From: Piper betle | Lineage: Eukaryota > Streptophyta > Magnoliopsida > Piperales > Piperaceae | Assembly: GCA_033002965.1 (NCBI GenBank) | Contig: JAURVB010006637.1 | Location: 1-64,000 of the forward strand | Length of the DNA stretch: 64,000 bases | Direction: 5' to 3' | Part shown: positions 10,262 through 21,140 of the stretch, in pieces | How positions within the stretch are numbered: the stretch's first letter is position 1 | Layout: each line of letters begins with the position of its first letter | The notes under the pieces: generated by a model | The model's database searches: none | Told to the model about the DNA's origin: nothing | Seen by the model: only the letters and a program-made list of their open reading frames with translations | Program-made: the position numbers and the translations under genes

Positions 10262-11530
10262 GGGGGCCTAAATAACCAATATTAGTGGAGTCGGGAGAAA
10301 ATAACTGTAACAAATAATTAAATTTTACTAATTGGGTCATTAAGACCAATGAGATGACTGTTACAACAAGTTTATTGTAGCATTTGCTAAAGAAAATCCT
10401 ATCTCATGGACTAGGGACTTGGACTTGATGTAACAAATGCCACAGCAAATCCGGTGTAGCAAACCCCCTCTTTGGTCTAATTGACCATAATTAGTGGAGT
10501 CTAGGAAAATAATTGTAACAAACAGTTAAATTCTATTAATTGTGGTCATTTATACCAACGAGAGAGCTGCTATAACAAGTTTGTTACAGCATTACTACAT
10601 TGAATCCTACCTCCTGAACTAGGGGCTCGGACTTGCAATAGCAAATGCTACCGAAAATCCACTATAGCAATCATTTTCTTTTGGCCTAAATGACCACAAT
10701 TAGTGGAGTCCAGAGAAAATAACTATAAGAAATAATTAATTGTGGTCATGTAGACCAATGAGAGAGCTGTTAAAACAAGTTTTCTGTAGCATTTGGCACA
10801 AAAAATCCTATACTGTTGTCTAAAACTTGGACTTGGTGTACAAAATGCTATAGCAAATCCGTTGTAGCAGTGAAGTCTGGAGACAGTAACTGTAACAAAC
10901 ATTTGAATTCCATTAATTGTGGTCATGTAGACCAATGAGAGGGTTGCAACAACTAGTTTCTTTGTAGCATTTGGTAGAGTAAATCCCATCCCCTGGACTA
11001 GGGACTTGGACTTGCTCTAACAAATGCTACAGAAAATCCATTGTACCGGGCCCTTCCTTAGTCCAAATAATCACAGTTAATGGAGTGCACAGAAAATAAG
11101 TGTAACAAACAGTAAAATTCTACTAATTGTGGTCTAAATGACCACAATTAGTGGACTAGGGACTTGGACTTGCCCTAACAAATACTACAGCAAATCCATT
11201 GTACCAGCCCCCTCCTAGTCTAAATGGCTAATTATGGTCATTTAGACCAATGAGAGGGCTACCATAGTAAGTTTTTTGTAGCATTTTGCTATGACAAATA
11301 GTGTCCAATGCACTAGGAGCTTCGACTTGTTGTAGCATTTATTCCGCTACATCAGCTCCCTCCTTGATCGTAATGACCACAATTAGTAAAGTCTGGAAAA
11401 AAAATAAGTACAAATCGTTAAATTCCCATAATTGTGGTCATTTAGACCAATGAGTGGACTTTTACAAGTTTGCTGTTGAATTTTCTTTAGGGAATCCTAT
11501 CCTCTGGACTAGATAATCTCACACAAACTT
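10262..11530. repeat. ~200-bp tandem repeat, about six diverged units
   Basis: Units recur near 10265, 10476, 10683, 10865, 11061 and 11370, with partial copies at 11130-11220. Each contains GACCACAATTAGTGGAGTC, AATTGTGGTCATTTAGACC, CAATGAGAG, TTGTAGCATTTG, GGACTAGGGACTTGGACTTG and AACAAATGCTACAGCAAATC. The TTGTAGCATTTG and CAAATGCTACAG motifs are inverted copies of each other within a unit. Copies are well diverged and some are truncated, so the array is old. No coding function is seen. Confidence 0.85.
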
Positions 11531-13049
11531 TATATATAGGGTAAACTTTTAAACAAGAGTTGTGATAAACCGACGTTATAAATTACAAACCCCACTTCAT
11601 TTCCACGTCAATTGGATGGAAAAATTACATTCAATGGACACAGAAGAGTAGTACACAGAGTGCCATATTGCAAGTTTCACATTGTAAGAGTATTTTTCTG
11701 CTCTGGTTGGATTGTGAAAAAGAGAAAGAAACAGAAGAAAGTACTTGGACAATTTTTAAGCTCTGTATCATTAGCATAAAATAAATATAAATTACATGGA
11801 AGTTTTAAATACTAAACTTTACCAAAATTAGTATGTAACATATTTCTAAGAAAAATTGGAACATACTTATTGTATTTATATTAAAGTTAATCATTATTAT
11901 CATCAAGTGGGACAACTATATTTTCTCTAATATACAAAATTTTTTCTCTCTTTATTTTATCTCTTGAGACAAGAAAAAACAGAATTGCACAAGGAAGTGT
12001 ATGCAGGTGATCTAATTAAAAGTAATCATCACTATTTTATGCTCCCACTTAAATATGAATGTACTTAATTTCGACATAAAATCATTTACTAAACATTATT
12101 TTATATATAAAGTATATTAGAGATTTCTACTTTTACTAAGTTGACAATTTTAAATTTTTCATGCACCATTTACACTAATTTCATACTAACAAAACAGACC
12201 CTTATTTGATTTGTAGTAAATTATGAGAAAATAAATAGTATTTTCCATCACGAAGAAGAACCACTGTCATTATTTTTTACAAAAAGTGCAAGAAAATAAA
12301 AGTAAAAATAGAGCTACAAAGATTTTATTTTCTTTCAAAACAACACACGAGAGAAAATTATAAAAAAATTAATTTAATTCTTTTCTATTTTTAATGAACT
12401 TTCTTCCTTATTCGTATAAACTAAACAGATCGTAAATAAAGATGAGCAAAATTTTGAGTTAATAAAAATTACACATAATGTGATAGGTTTTAAAGCTAGC
12501 TAGCAAGTGCAACTACATCATCTTCTAAATAGAAGAGAAGTCGCTTCATTGCGTAGCTAACCATATATTGAAGATTTATCAGAAAACCACGAAAAGAGTC
12601 TTTGATCTCACATTGTGTTGCATAAGACGCGCAAGATGAGACTTGCAATCAATCAATTGATACACACGAAGCTATCATTTGGGAACCTGCTTTCTTTACT
12701 TTGGTGGTTGTCAATCAAACGAAGGTTAGTGGGCATGTGGGTTTATCATTACTACCAAAGCCCCCAACGAGCTGCATCCACAATGAGTGGTGCATATCTT
12801 CATGAGTTGTAGCCCTACCAGTATAACAATCCACCCCCAATATTGCAGTGCATGTTCAGTTGATGCAATTGCCAAACAGTAACGCGCTGACTAGTAAAGC
12901 TAAGCGACATTTACATGTAAGATGTAAGTGAATTAATTATTTATAGGAGGGAGAGACGTATTTAATATATTATGTATAGGTGGGAGGCAAAATTATAATG
13001 CCTAATTTGCCTCTATAAACAATTTTATCTTAAGGAGGCGGCTTGATTT
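11531..13049. other. AT-rich intergenic region, no gene recognised
   Basis: Long AT-rich sequence with short frames only. At 12580-12830 there is slightly more GC-rich sequence that might be an old exon, but no family was recognised on either strand. Confidence 0.45.
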
Positions 13050-13386
13050 GGCTAGGTTTTAAGTTGGTTTAATTTAAAAGAAAAAGGCAGTGAAACGATC
13101 ATGGGCAACCTTGACGCCGACAAATTTGGTATACTAAATAATAGACCATGGTGAGGTTGACTTGTCTCGGACCGTAGTCTTGCGGTCGGAGGCAATTCTT
13201 GGGGCCTTTTGGCCTCCAACCAAGCTCTGATACCAATGTTGGGCCCTGTAGGTCTCCAAAAAGGAATTGCAATAGGTGTCAAAGGCATCTCTTAATCTAA
13301 AAGCTAGATCAAGGAATAAGGTTTTCCCATTAGCTTATATACAAATCATCAATGTCATATACGACCGATATGGGAAAAACCTAACA
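13050..13386 (-). mobile_element. TRIM retrotransposon remnant: one LTR plus primer binding site
   Basis: On the minus strand a 150-bp LTR (13386-13237) reads TGTTAGGTTTTTCCC...GGGCCCAACA. It is followed at once by TTGGTATCAGAGC (13236-13224), the classic primer binding site for initiator methionine tRNA, then by internal sequence down to about 13050. Short LTRs with this PBS and no coding region define TRIM elements. The second LTR was not found, so the element is truncated or recombined. It is a different family from the TRIM at 60269-61116. Confidence 0.75.
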
Positions 13387-13845
13387 ATTGTGGTAGGAAA
13401 AAACAATCATTGACGTCATTGTTGGCAACTAAAAAATGCATCACCACAGCAATGAAGCCATGGATAGTATAGAGGGCACTGGTAAGTTTTATGGACTGTT
13501 GGAGGGTGTCCATGAAGCTGCAATTAGCCGAGAAAGTTGTCTGAGCGGCGGTTATAGCCATGGTGATGAACATTAATATAACACCTCAATTCGGCCTGAA
13601 GAACAAACTAAATCTTGATGTTATAATTCGGAATGTTAATCATTGGACTATCATTGTACAGATTTTATAGAAGCAGATCAACGAGGTTTTAAGACTGTAA
13701 CTCTACTAATTTCTTATATAATGCATTCTGATGATACAAATATAAAGTCTCTTATACTTAATGCTCGTAATATGACTACTACGAATCACGAGAGATGCAA
13801 CACCTCCTCAACGACTAAGTGGGTGAATTTAGAGATGCAATGTTC
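13387..13845. other. Unassigned; possible inverted RLG-2-type LTR start
   Basis: 13387-13576 holds a minus-strand open frame (72 codons) without a recognised family. At 13577 TATAACACCTCAATTCGG resembles TGTAACACCTCAAATTCGG at 50384, a reverse-oriented RLG-2-type LTR end. The remainder up to the RLG-1 element is AT-rich and unrecognised. Confidence 0.3.
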
Positions 13846-15448
13846 TGTAATGACCCGCCATTTTTCACGATATTCTGGGCCTAACTGGTTAGGTGTTACT
13901 CAAAAGTAAAGTAATTATGTCAAACATTTTTTATAAATAATAACATATATAAAGATCCCACAGTCTTGGACCGTTTCCCAGCAGCCACACTTATTTCTCA
14001 ATTAAATAAAAAAAGGAGTCCTCATATTTATTTTGCTCCATACTCTGGATGTCAATCACCTAATCTCGTATCTGCACACCTGCGGAGGCAATTCCGCGTT
14101 AGTGATTACAACACTAAGTAGTATAATAGATAAAACAAAACAAGTACATTCCACTATTTCCTTATGTTTATTTTAATATGCGGTGGAGCGATTCCGCTAT
14201 ACTCCAAAACAATGCGGAGGAGGTATCCGCTGTGATCCGCACAGCCCGGCCGTAGCCTTTTTGTGGGAGGCTACCACTACCGTCTCCAGTGCCAGTGCCT
14301 CACACACCCCGGCTGTATAGCCTTTTTGTGGGGTAGCTATCACTGCACTCGGGTGATTGCTATGCCCCGTTTGTGGGGAAGCTCTCACTACCAATTCTAG
14401 TGCCAGTGCTAGTGCCTCGCACACCCCGGCCGTAGCCTTTTTATTGGGAGGCTATCACTGCACTCCAGTGCCAATGCCTTGCACACCCCGGCCGTAGCCT
14501 TTTTGTGGGGTGGCTATCAGTGCACTCAGGTGATTGCTATGCCCCGTTTGTGGGGAAGCCCTCACTACCAATTCTAGTTCCAGTGCCTCACACACCCCGG
14601 CCGTAGCCTTTTATGGGGCGGCTATTACTGCACTCCAGTGCCAGTGCCTCACACACCCCGGCCGTAGCCTTTTTATGGGGCGCTATCAGTACACTCCAGT
14701 GCGATGGAGGAATCATTGTGCCTCACTCACCCCAGCCGTAGCCTTTTTATGGGGTGGCTATCACTACTCCAAAACAATGTCGATGCATTACAAAATTCAC
14801 GCACATAACACGACCCAGTGTCGGACTGAGTCAATTCATTGACCCCGATTGCACTCGGTGCATGGTAGTTGAATCTGGGCTCAGGCCGACCTAGGCTACC
14901 AACAAGGAAAATACGATGTTCTACCTATTATACGTACCTGATTTGTGATTACGTCTGACTGTGACCCGTGAACCCTAATACCGTAATGGGGAGGTCGCCT
15001 AGGATGGAGATGAGGGATGAAATACTGACACAGTAATGAGGAGGTCGCCTGGGACGGAGATGAGGGATGAAATACTCCCTCCTTCTGCATATATATACAC
15101 TTCAACCATTCCCTCCATTAAATTCTCATACCCCATCATCCATTAGTATTTTCTAGGTTCAACGACCCCTTCTCCTTTTATAAAGAATAAATGACGGCTA
15201 GGGTTTGTGGAAGCACCCTTTCACCATAATTCCTTTAACCGGGTAATTGGGTAATTAACATGGTTCACTTAACCTTTTCACTCAACCTCTTAAATGGTAT
15301 GGTTCACTTAAATGGTTAAATGGATAATTAATGTGTTCGACTTGACTGATTCAACTAGAATCGTCCGATTAGAAATTATTTTTCAATTTAACCAAATAAT
15401 TCATACTTAACCAGCTAATGAAAAAATAAATTTTTCCGGGTCTTCACA
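13846..15448 (-). repeat. 3' LTR of element 1
   Basis: Begins TGTAATGACCCGCC and ends TCTTCACA. Compared with the right LTR, the block between about 14945 and 15170 replaces roughly 1.1 kb, and short repeats (GGGGAGGTCGCC twice, 14988 and 15041) mark the altered zone. Confidence 0.8.
14225..14770. repeat. ~62-bp tandem array inside the element 1 left LTR
   Basis: About eight units contain CACACCCCGGCCGTAGCC, then TTTTTGTGGGG, GGCTATCACTGCACTC and AGTGCCAGTGCCT. Some units carry an extra GGTGATTGCTATGCCCCG segment (14341 and 14528, ~187 bp apart), which suggests a composite higher-order unit. Confidence 0.85.
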
Positions 15449-15461
15449 ATCTCCCCAACTT
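15449..15461 (-). other. Polypurine tract of element 1
   Basis: The minus strand reads AAGTTGGGGAGAT directly before the 3' LTR. A GGGGACGAAAT motif precedes it (about 15470-15480), as in chromoviruses. The tract primes plus-strand DNA synthesis. Confidence 0.75.
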
Positions 15462-15513
15462 AGAACTATTTCGTCCCCAAAATATCATAGCATAAATCGG
15501 ATTTACACGGATT

Positions 15514-15870
15514 TTATGCTACAAACAGGCTAGGATATTTTCTGGCCATTTCTTGTTCAGTCTCCCATGTCGCTTCTTCTGATCCCTGATTTCTCCATAA
15601 TACCTTTACCAAAGGGATCTCCTTGCTATGGAGTGTCTTTGTTTCCCTTGCCAAGATTCGAATCGGTTTTTGCTCGTAGGTTAAATCCGATTGTAGCTCT
15701 AAATCTGTAAAATTTGTGATAATGTGATTCTCATCTCGTACATATTTCTTTAGCATTGACACATGAAAGACATTGTGTACACCATCAAGGCTTGGTGGTA
15801 ATGCTAATCTATATGCACAACTTCCCATTCGATCCAAAATTGGAAATGGTCCTATGAATCTTGGCTTCAA
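15514..15870 (-). pseudogene. Integrase C-terminus with chromodomain-like tail
   Basis: The 118-codon frame carries [26 protein letters not shown] and a tail with VKVLWRNQGSEEATWETE, which is typical of the chromodomain at the end of chromovirus integrase. In related elements this part steers insertion into particular chromatin. It is separated from the integrase core (15894-16688) by a frameshift between 15870 and 15894. The end of the frame (YPSLFVA) lies 65 bp before the LTR, as expected for pol. Confidence 0.85.
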
Positions 15871-15893
15871 CTTCCCTGATGTTCTGAATCAGA

Positions 15894-16688
15894 TCACTCC
15901 CTTTTAGGTGAGGTCTTAAGGTAGACGAACTCCCCAACTTGGAATTCTAAGTCCTTCCTTCGAGTATCAGCATAACTTTTCTGCCGATCCTGAGCTGCCT
16001 TAAGCCTTTGCTGGATGAGTTGCACATTTTCAGCTACTTCTCTCACCATCTGTGGCCCGACTATAACCATTTCTGTAGACTCCAACCAGCATGATGGAGA
16101 TCGACAAGGCCTACCGTATAAGGCTTCAAACGGTGCCATTCCTATACTGGCTTGGTAAGAGTTATTATAGGTGAATTTAGCTAAGGCTAAGTGTTTCTCC
16201 CAATCTCCTCCCCAGTCGAGGATGCAAGCTGTTAACAAATCCTCCAAGGTTTGATTGGTCCTCTCACTTTGACCATCGGTTTGGGGGTGATATACTGTAC
16301 TTAACTTGATTTGGGTCCCCATAGCTTTTTGGAAAACTTCCCAAAAATGTGACGAGAATAGGGGATCACTGTCAGAGACTATCTCCTTCGGAATTCCATG
16401 CAGCCTGACAATGTTATTTATGTACAGTTTTGCTAAGTATTCCGCAGTCCTTGTTGATTTTGTGGGGATAAAATAAGCTGCCTTAGTCAAACGGTCCACA
16501 ACTACCCATATAGAGTCATGTCTCTTCAAAGTCCTTGGGAGTTTAGTAATAAAATCACATGTGACACGCTCCCATTTCCAGGTAGGTATCTCTAAAGGTT
16601 GTAATAATCCACCGGGTAGTCGATGTTGGGCTTTGATCAATTGGCACGTCTGACACTTGGAAACAAAATCCACCACATCCCTCTTCAT
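15894..16688 (-). pseudogene. Integrase core, element 1
   Basis: This 264-codon frame is the catalytic core of a Ty3-type integrase, which inserts the DNA copy into the genome. Visible features are the end of the zinc-binding domain (CQTC), the first aspartate in VTCDFITKLP, the second in EIVSDSDPLF, and the glutamate in TDGQSERTNQTLEDLL. The last two are 35 residues apart, as in the D,D-35-E family. SDSD stands where SDRD is usual. It ends at KTSPKRE by a frameshift. Upstream it is cut from the RNase H frame by a TGA in place of a tryptophan codon near 16692. Confidence 0.88.
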
Positions 16689-16694
16689 TCCAAC

Positions 16695-17756
16695 TCACCA
16701 ATAGGTTCGTTTCAAGTATTGGTACATCTTTGTAACACCAGGGTGTATTGGGAACCTTGAACGATGAGCTTCTTCCAGAATATCTCGTTTTAATGCATCA
16801 TTGTTGGGTACACACAATCTCCCTCTAAATCTGATTACACTGTTGGAATCTGCTACAATGTTGGGAGTTTTGTCCAACATTTCATTCAGCTTCTCATCTT
16901 CCATTTGTGTTAGCTTAACTCGGTCCACCAATTCATTGGAGATAACCAAGTTTGCTAGTATTCCTGTCATTCGTTCCACTGGGTTAATAGCTACCACCTT
17001 AGCTGACATAGCCCAAAGTCTAGCTAGTTGTTGACCCTTGTCCATCTTGCCCTTCCAACTCAACGCATCGGCCACAACGTTCGCTTTTCCCTGGTGGTAT
17101 AAAATTTGGAAATCATAGTCCTTCAAGTATTCTATCCACCATCTCTGTCGAAGGTTAAGGTCATTCTGGGTAAAGATATACTTCAAACTTTGATGGTCGG
17201 TGAAAACTTCGAACTGGGCCCCATACAAGTAGTGCCTCCAAATCTTTAGGGCAAAAACTACTGCTGCCAGTTCCAAGTCATGGGTCGCATAATTTTGCTC
17301 GTGAATCTTCAATTGGCGAGATGCGTAAGCCACCACCTTACCATCTTGCATAAGGACGCATCCTAAACTCAACCGAGACGCATCACTGAAGACTACGAAT
17401 CCTTCATTACCATTTGGCAGGGTCAAGACTAGTGCAGTTGTTAAACTCTTCTTTAGAGACTGGAAACTCTCCTCACACTTACTACTCCATTCAAACCTGA
17501 CCCCCTTCCTTGTAAGTTTGGTCATCGGCGATGCTACTAAGGAAAAGTCTTTAATGAATTTCCTATAGTAACCCACCAAACCGAGGAAGCTTCTGATATC
17601 AGTGACTGACTTAGGTTGTGGCCAATCAATGACTGCTTTCGCTTTTGACGGATCCACTGCAACTCCCGCCTTTGAGACAACATGTCCGAGGAAGTTCACC
17701 TCCTTCAGCCAGAAGTCACACTTTGATAATTTGGCGAACAGTTGATTCTCTCTCAA
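16695..17756 (-). pseudogene. RT thumb, RNase H and integrase N-terminus, element 1
   Basis: The 353-codon frame starts in the end part of reverse transcriptase ([20 protein letters not shown], then [18 protein letters not shown]). It runs through RNase H, with [10 protein letters not shown], the glutamate in [30 protein letters not shown] and VVADALS. It ends in the integrase zinc-finger region ([18 protein letters not shown]). The reverse transcriptase palm with YxDD is absent: the frame is joined at about 17757 to a stray piece of 5' leader. RNase H motifs look complete, so this stretch may have decayed only recently. Confidence 0.88.
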
Positions 17757-17829
17757 AACTTTTCAACAAGGTGCTTGAATCATAAAATGTAAGCTAGAGG
17801 GAAACCAGGCTCTGATACCACCTATGACG
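17757..17829 (-). other. Misplaced copy of the 5' leader, PBS and LTR end
   Basis: The plus strand reads TTTCAACAAGGTGCTTGA...CTCTGATACCACC then TATGACGACCCC. This matches 18365-18439 (leader, primer binding site and first bases of the LTR) and 61672-61744. It sits between the gag fragment and the reverse transcriptase fragment, where gag, protease and RT should be. A template switch or repair event during reverse transcription could explain it. Confidence 0.8.
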
Positions 17830-18295
17830 ACCCCTCCGAGCAGGACCGAGCTCTAAATGCTTTCTCAATAATGTCCAACCAGCTCTCCGCCTTCATTGGA
17901 TCAGTTCCCCCAATGAATACCTCAGCTCCATTCTTCCAAAATTTTTCTACAGTGTATCGATCACTGTCATCCCCAACTGGCAGTACCACTTGTCGGACTA
18001 CCGGTGGCACCGGGTTTGGAAGTTCTCCTCGCTCGCCCGGGTCAGCCATTCCTACCCGCTCTTGGGCGCTCACCTGATTCCCATTTGGGACGTTACGAGG
18101 ACCCGCAGCCGAATTTGGAGCTCCATTCCCCATTACCAATCCCGGTAACCTCTGCACCATGTTCTGAACCACAGAACTGGTATTTTCTGAAGCCTGCGCT
18201 AGTCCCTGTATGGCCGTCAAAATTTGGCCTAACACACTCTCCATGTTTGTGTCCGACTGCGCAGCTTGACTTGACTTCCTTCGGGTGCCTACCAT
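17830..18295 (-). pseudogene. Gag N-terminal fragment, element 1
   Basis: The frame starts MVGTRRKSSQAAQ about 130 bp after the PBS, the right place for gag. It contains the start of the retrotransposon gag domain (VEKFWKNGAEVFIGGTDPMK, then AESWLDIIEKAFRA). Gag forms the virus-like particle. It is cut after ARSCSE, where the misplaced leader begins, so the rest of the capsid domain and the zinc knuckle are absent. A homologous but more decayed gag fragment occurs in element B (59100-61545). Confidence 0.85.
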
Positions 18296-18412
18296 CTAAA
18301 ATTTATTCGTTATGTTATTAAAAAATATTTTTTTTCCTAATGACGGAGAAAGATACATATTGGACTCTTCAACAAGGTACTTGAGTCATAAGATGTGAGC
18401 TTTTGGGAAACT

Positions 18413-18426
18413 TGGCTCTGATACCA
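18413..18426 (-). other. Primer binding site of element 1 (initiator Met tRNA)
   Basis: The minus strand reads TGGTATCAGAGCCA, two bases from the 5' LTR edge at 18429. Confidence 0.9.
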
Positions 18427-18428
18427 CC

Positions 18429-21140
18429 TGTAACGACCCACCATTTTTCATGATGATATTGTGGGCTTAACTGGCTAGGTGTTACTCAAAATTAAAGCAA
18501 TTATGTCAAACATTATTAGAAATCATAACTTATAATAAAATCCCACAGTCTTGGACCGTTTCCCAGCAGCCACACTTATTCCTCAATTAAATAACAAAAA
18601 GGAGTCCTCATATTACTTTGCTCCATGTTCTAGTTGTCAATCATCTAATCTCGGATCTGCACACCTGCGGAGGCAATTCCGCGTTAGTGATTACAACACT
18701 AAGTAGTATAATAGATAAAACAAACAAGTACATTCCACCATTTTCATATATTTATTTTAATATGCGGTGGAGCGATTCCGCTATACTCCAAAACAATGCG
18801 GAGGAGGTGTCCGCTGTGATCCGCACACCCCGGCCGTAGCCTTTTAATGGGGAGGCTACCACTACCGTCTCCAGTGCCAGTGCCTCGCACACCCCGGCCG
18901 TAGCCTTTTGTGGGGTAGCTATCACTGCACTCGGGTGATTGCTATGCCCCGTTTGTGGGGAAGCTCTCACTACCAATTCTAGTGCCAGTGCCAGTGCCTC
19001 GCACACCCCGGCCGTAGCCTTTTTATGGGGAGGCTATCACTGCACTCCACTGCCAATGCCTTGCACACCCCGGTCGTAGCCTTTTTGTGGGGCGGCTATC
19101 ACTGCACTCAGGTGATCGCTATGCCCTGTTTGTGGAGAAGCTCTCACTGCCAACTCTAGTGCCAGTGCCTCACACACCCCGGCCGTAGCCTTTTATGGGG
19201 CGGCTATCACTGCACTCAGTGCCAGTGCCTCACACACCCCGGTCGTAGCCTTTTTATGGGGCGGCAATCACTGCACTCTAGTGCGATGGAGGAATCGCTG
19301 TGCCTCACTCACCCCAGCCGTAGCCTTTTTATGGGGCGGCTATCACTACTCCAAAACAATATCGATGCATCACAAGATTCACACACATAACACGACCCTG
19401 TGTCGGACTGAGTCAATTCTTTAACCCGGTTGCACTTCGTGCATGGTGGTCGAATCTGGGCTCAGGCCGACCTAGGCTACTAACAAGGAAAATACGATGT
19501 TCTACCTATTATACGTACCTGACTTGCGGGTTCGTCCGACTGTAATCCGCTAACCCTAATATGAACGGGGCATAAAATTATACATTCGTATAATTTTACT
19601 CGCGTCAAAAATGCATGCAACTAAATATTTAATATATGCCACATTAATTAATTTATTTAATTCGATAAGGTTCAACACTTCTTTATTTAATTAATTATGC
19701 TATCGCGTAATTTCTACGTGATTATCTTTTATTGATCCATTATTTTACTTTACGAATTTATTATAAGAATAATCGTTTTACTTATCAAATATAACTTTTA
19801 TATGATAAAGGTGAAGTCTCTATTAAATATTCCTCATAACCCTTCAATTTAAGTTAATTGCTTTTAATCAGCCGATTAATTAATTACCGTTTATCGTGAT
19901 CGAAATTTATTAATTTCATGTAATAATTTTTAAATTTATTATTTTGACCACTTAACTCATATTCCTTTAAATTAATTATTTCAATGATTTTAACACGAGT
20001 TGGTATTATTATTATGATTTTTAACTCAACCCATATCGAGTCAACCCGAAATTACAAAACTGCCATTCTTCTTCTTCTTCTTCTCTTCTTCCCGTCACCA
20101 TTCTTCTCTTCACCCAAAACCAGCACCAAGCTCTTCTCTTTCGACCAAAATCTAGATCCTATCCTTCACCCATTGTCTCCCTTTCCTAGCAACCAAATTA
20201 GCAGCAACAATCAAAGGGCGACTGCACCACCACAGCGACGAACCAGCAGCCATGGCGACCTCGACCTGCTGCTATGGCGACTCAGACGTGGCCAGCAGCA
20301 CCGCCCCACGCGTGCCCTTCTTCCCGCACAACAACCCAACGCCCAGAAGAAGAGAAACACTACCCTACAGCGTGGTATATGCAATTGGTCGTGACACAAA
20401 TGCCATGGTGATGTTGCTGCAATTCAGCAGGACGTGCTACCATCCTTGGCAATTTCAGCAGGACGTGCTACCATTCTTGGCTGTAAATTCTATGAAATCT
20501 CACCTTTAATTACTACAACATGAGTAAGGACGTTGATGCAGCAACTGATTAGCAAAAGATTATGACTTGTTGCTGTAATTAATCACAAACACACAAGAAT
20601 TGCTGCACGGCAGCAACTTATGTTCGTGGGTGAATTCCTGGTTCTAATCCAGTTACATCCTCCCTTTTTCTTGTTGATTTCAGGTCTTAGTTTCCATGAT
20701 TATCTTGTATTATAATCTTTGATCATATGTATGCATGCAAACTAAGAAGAAGAGAGGAAGAAACTTAACAAAACAATGGGGAAGCCAGCGTTTGTCCAAG
20801 GAGCTTATGTGCATGACGCCCCCTCCTTCTCCTTATAAAATGAAAGAAGGCCTAGGGTTTATGAAAACACACTTCGTTGCCGGGTAAATGGGTAAGTGAT
20901 ACGGTTCACTTTACTAGTTTAAACGGTTAAATGGTATGGTTTACTTAACCGGGTAAAAATACTTAACCGGTTAACTAATACTTTCCACTTGACCGGGTAA
21001 TTGATAATTAACCGGGTAGCGGGTAAATAATTTAAATAAATTCATGGATACCAACATTCGATCCCACCGCGTCGAATATATACATATATATATATTTATA
21101 TATATTATATTTATTATTTATTTTTTCCTGGGTCTTTACA
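18429..21140 (-). repeat. 5' LTR of element 1
   Basis: Begins TGTAACGACCCACC, ends GGTCTTTACA, 2712 bp. It contains the ~62-bp array (18815-19350), an AT-rich block, and a TATA-like CCTTATAAAATG near 20840, close to the sense-orientation start of the LTR. Short open frames at 19984-20509 are not conserved in the left LTR. Confidence 0.85.
18815..19350. repeat. ~62-bp tandem array inside the element 1 right LTR
   Basis: Same unit and same unit order as 14225-14770, including the GGTGATTGCTATGCCCCG variant at 18937 and a second at about 19111. Each unit contains CACACCCCGG(C/T)CGTAGCC. Confidence 0.88.

Larger units (their letters stand above)
13846..21140 (-). mobile_element. RLG-1 element 1: defective Ty3 chromovirus (Tekay-like)
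   Basis: Two related LTRs (13846-15448 and 18429-21140) flank a short internal region on the minus strand: gag N-terminus, a stray leader segment, the end of reverse transcriptase, RNase H, integrase and a chromodomain-like tail. The order and the chromodomain place it among chromoviruses, most like Tekay. Most of gag, all of protease and the reverse transcriptase palm are missing, and pol has stops, so it is not autonomous. The left LTR lacks about 1.1 kb that is present in the right LTR. The flanks (TGTTC before 13846, GTAAC after 21140) do not match, so no target-site duplication survives. Confidence 0.85.
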
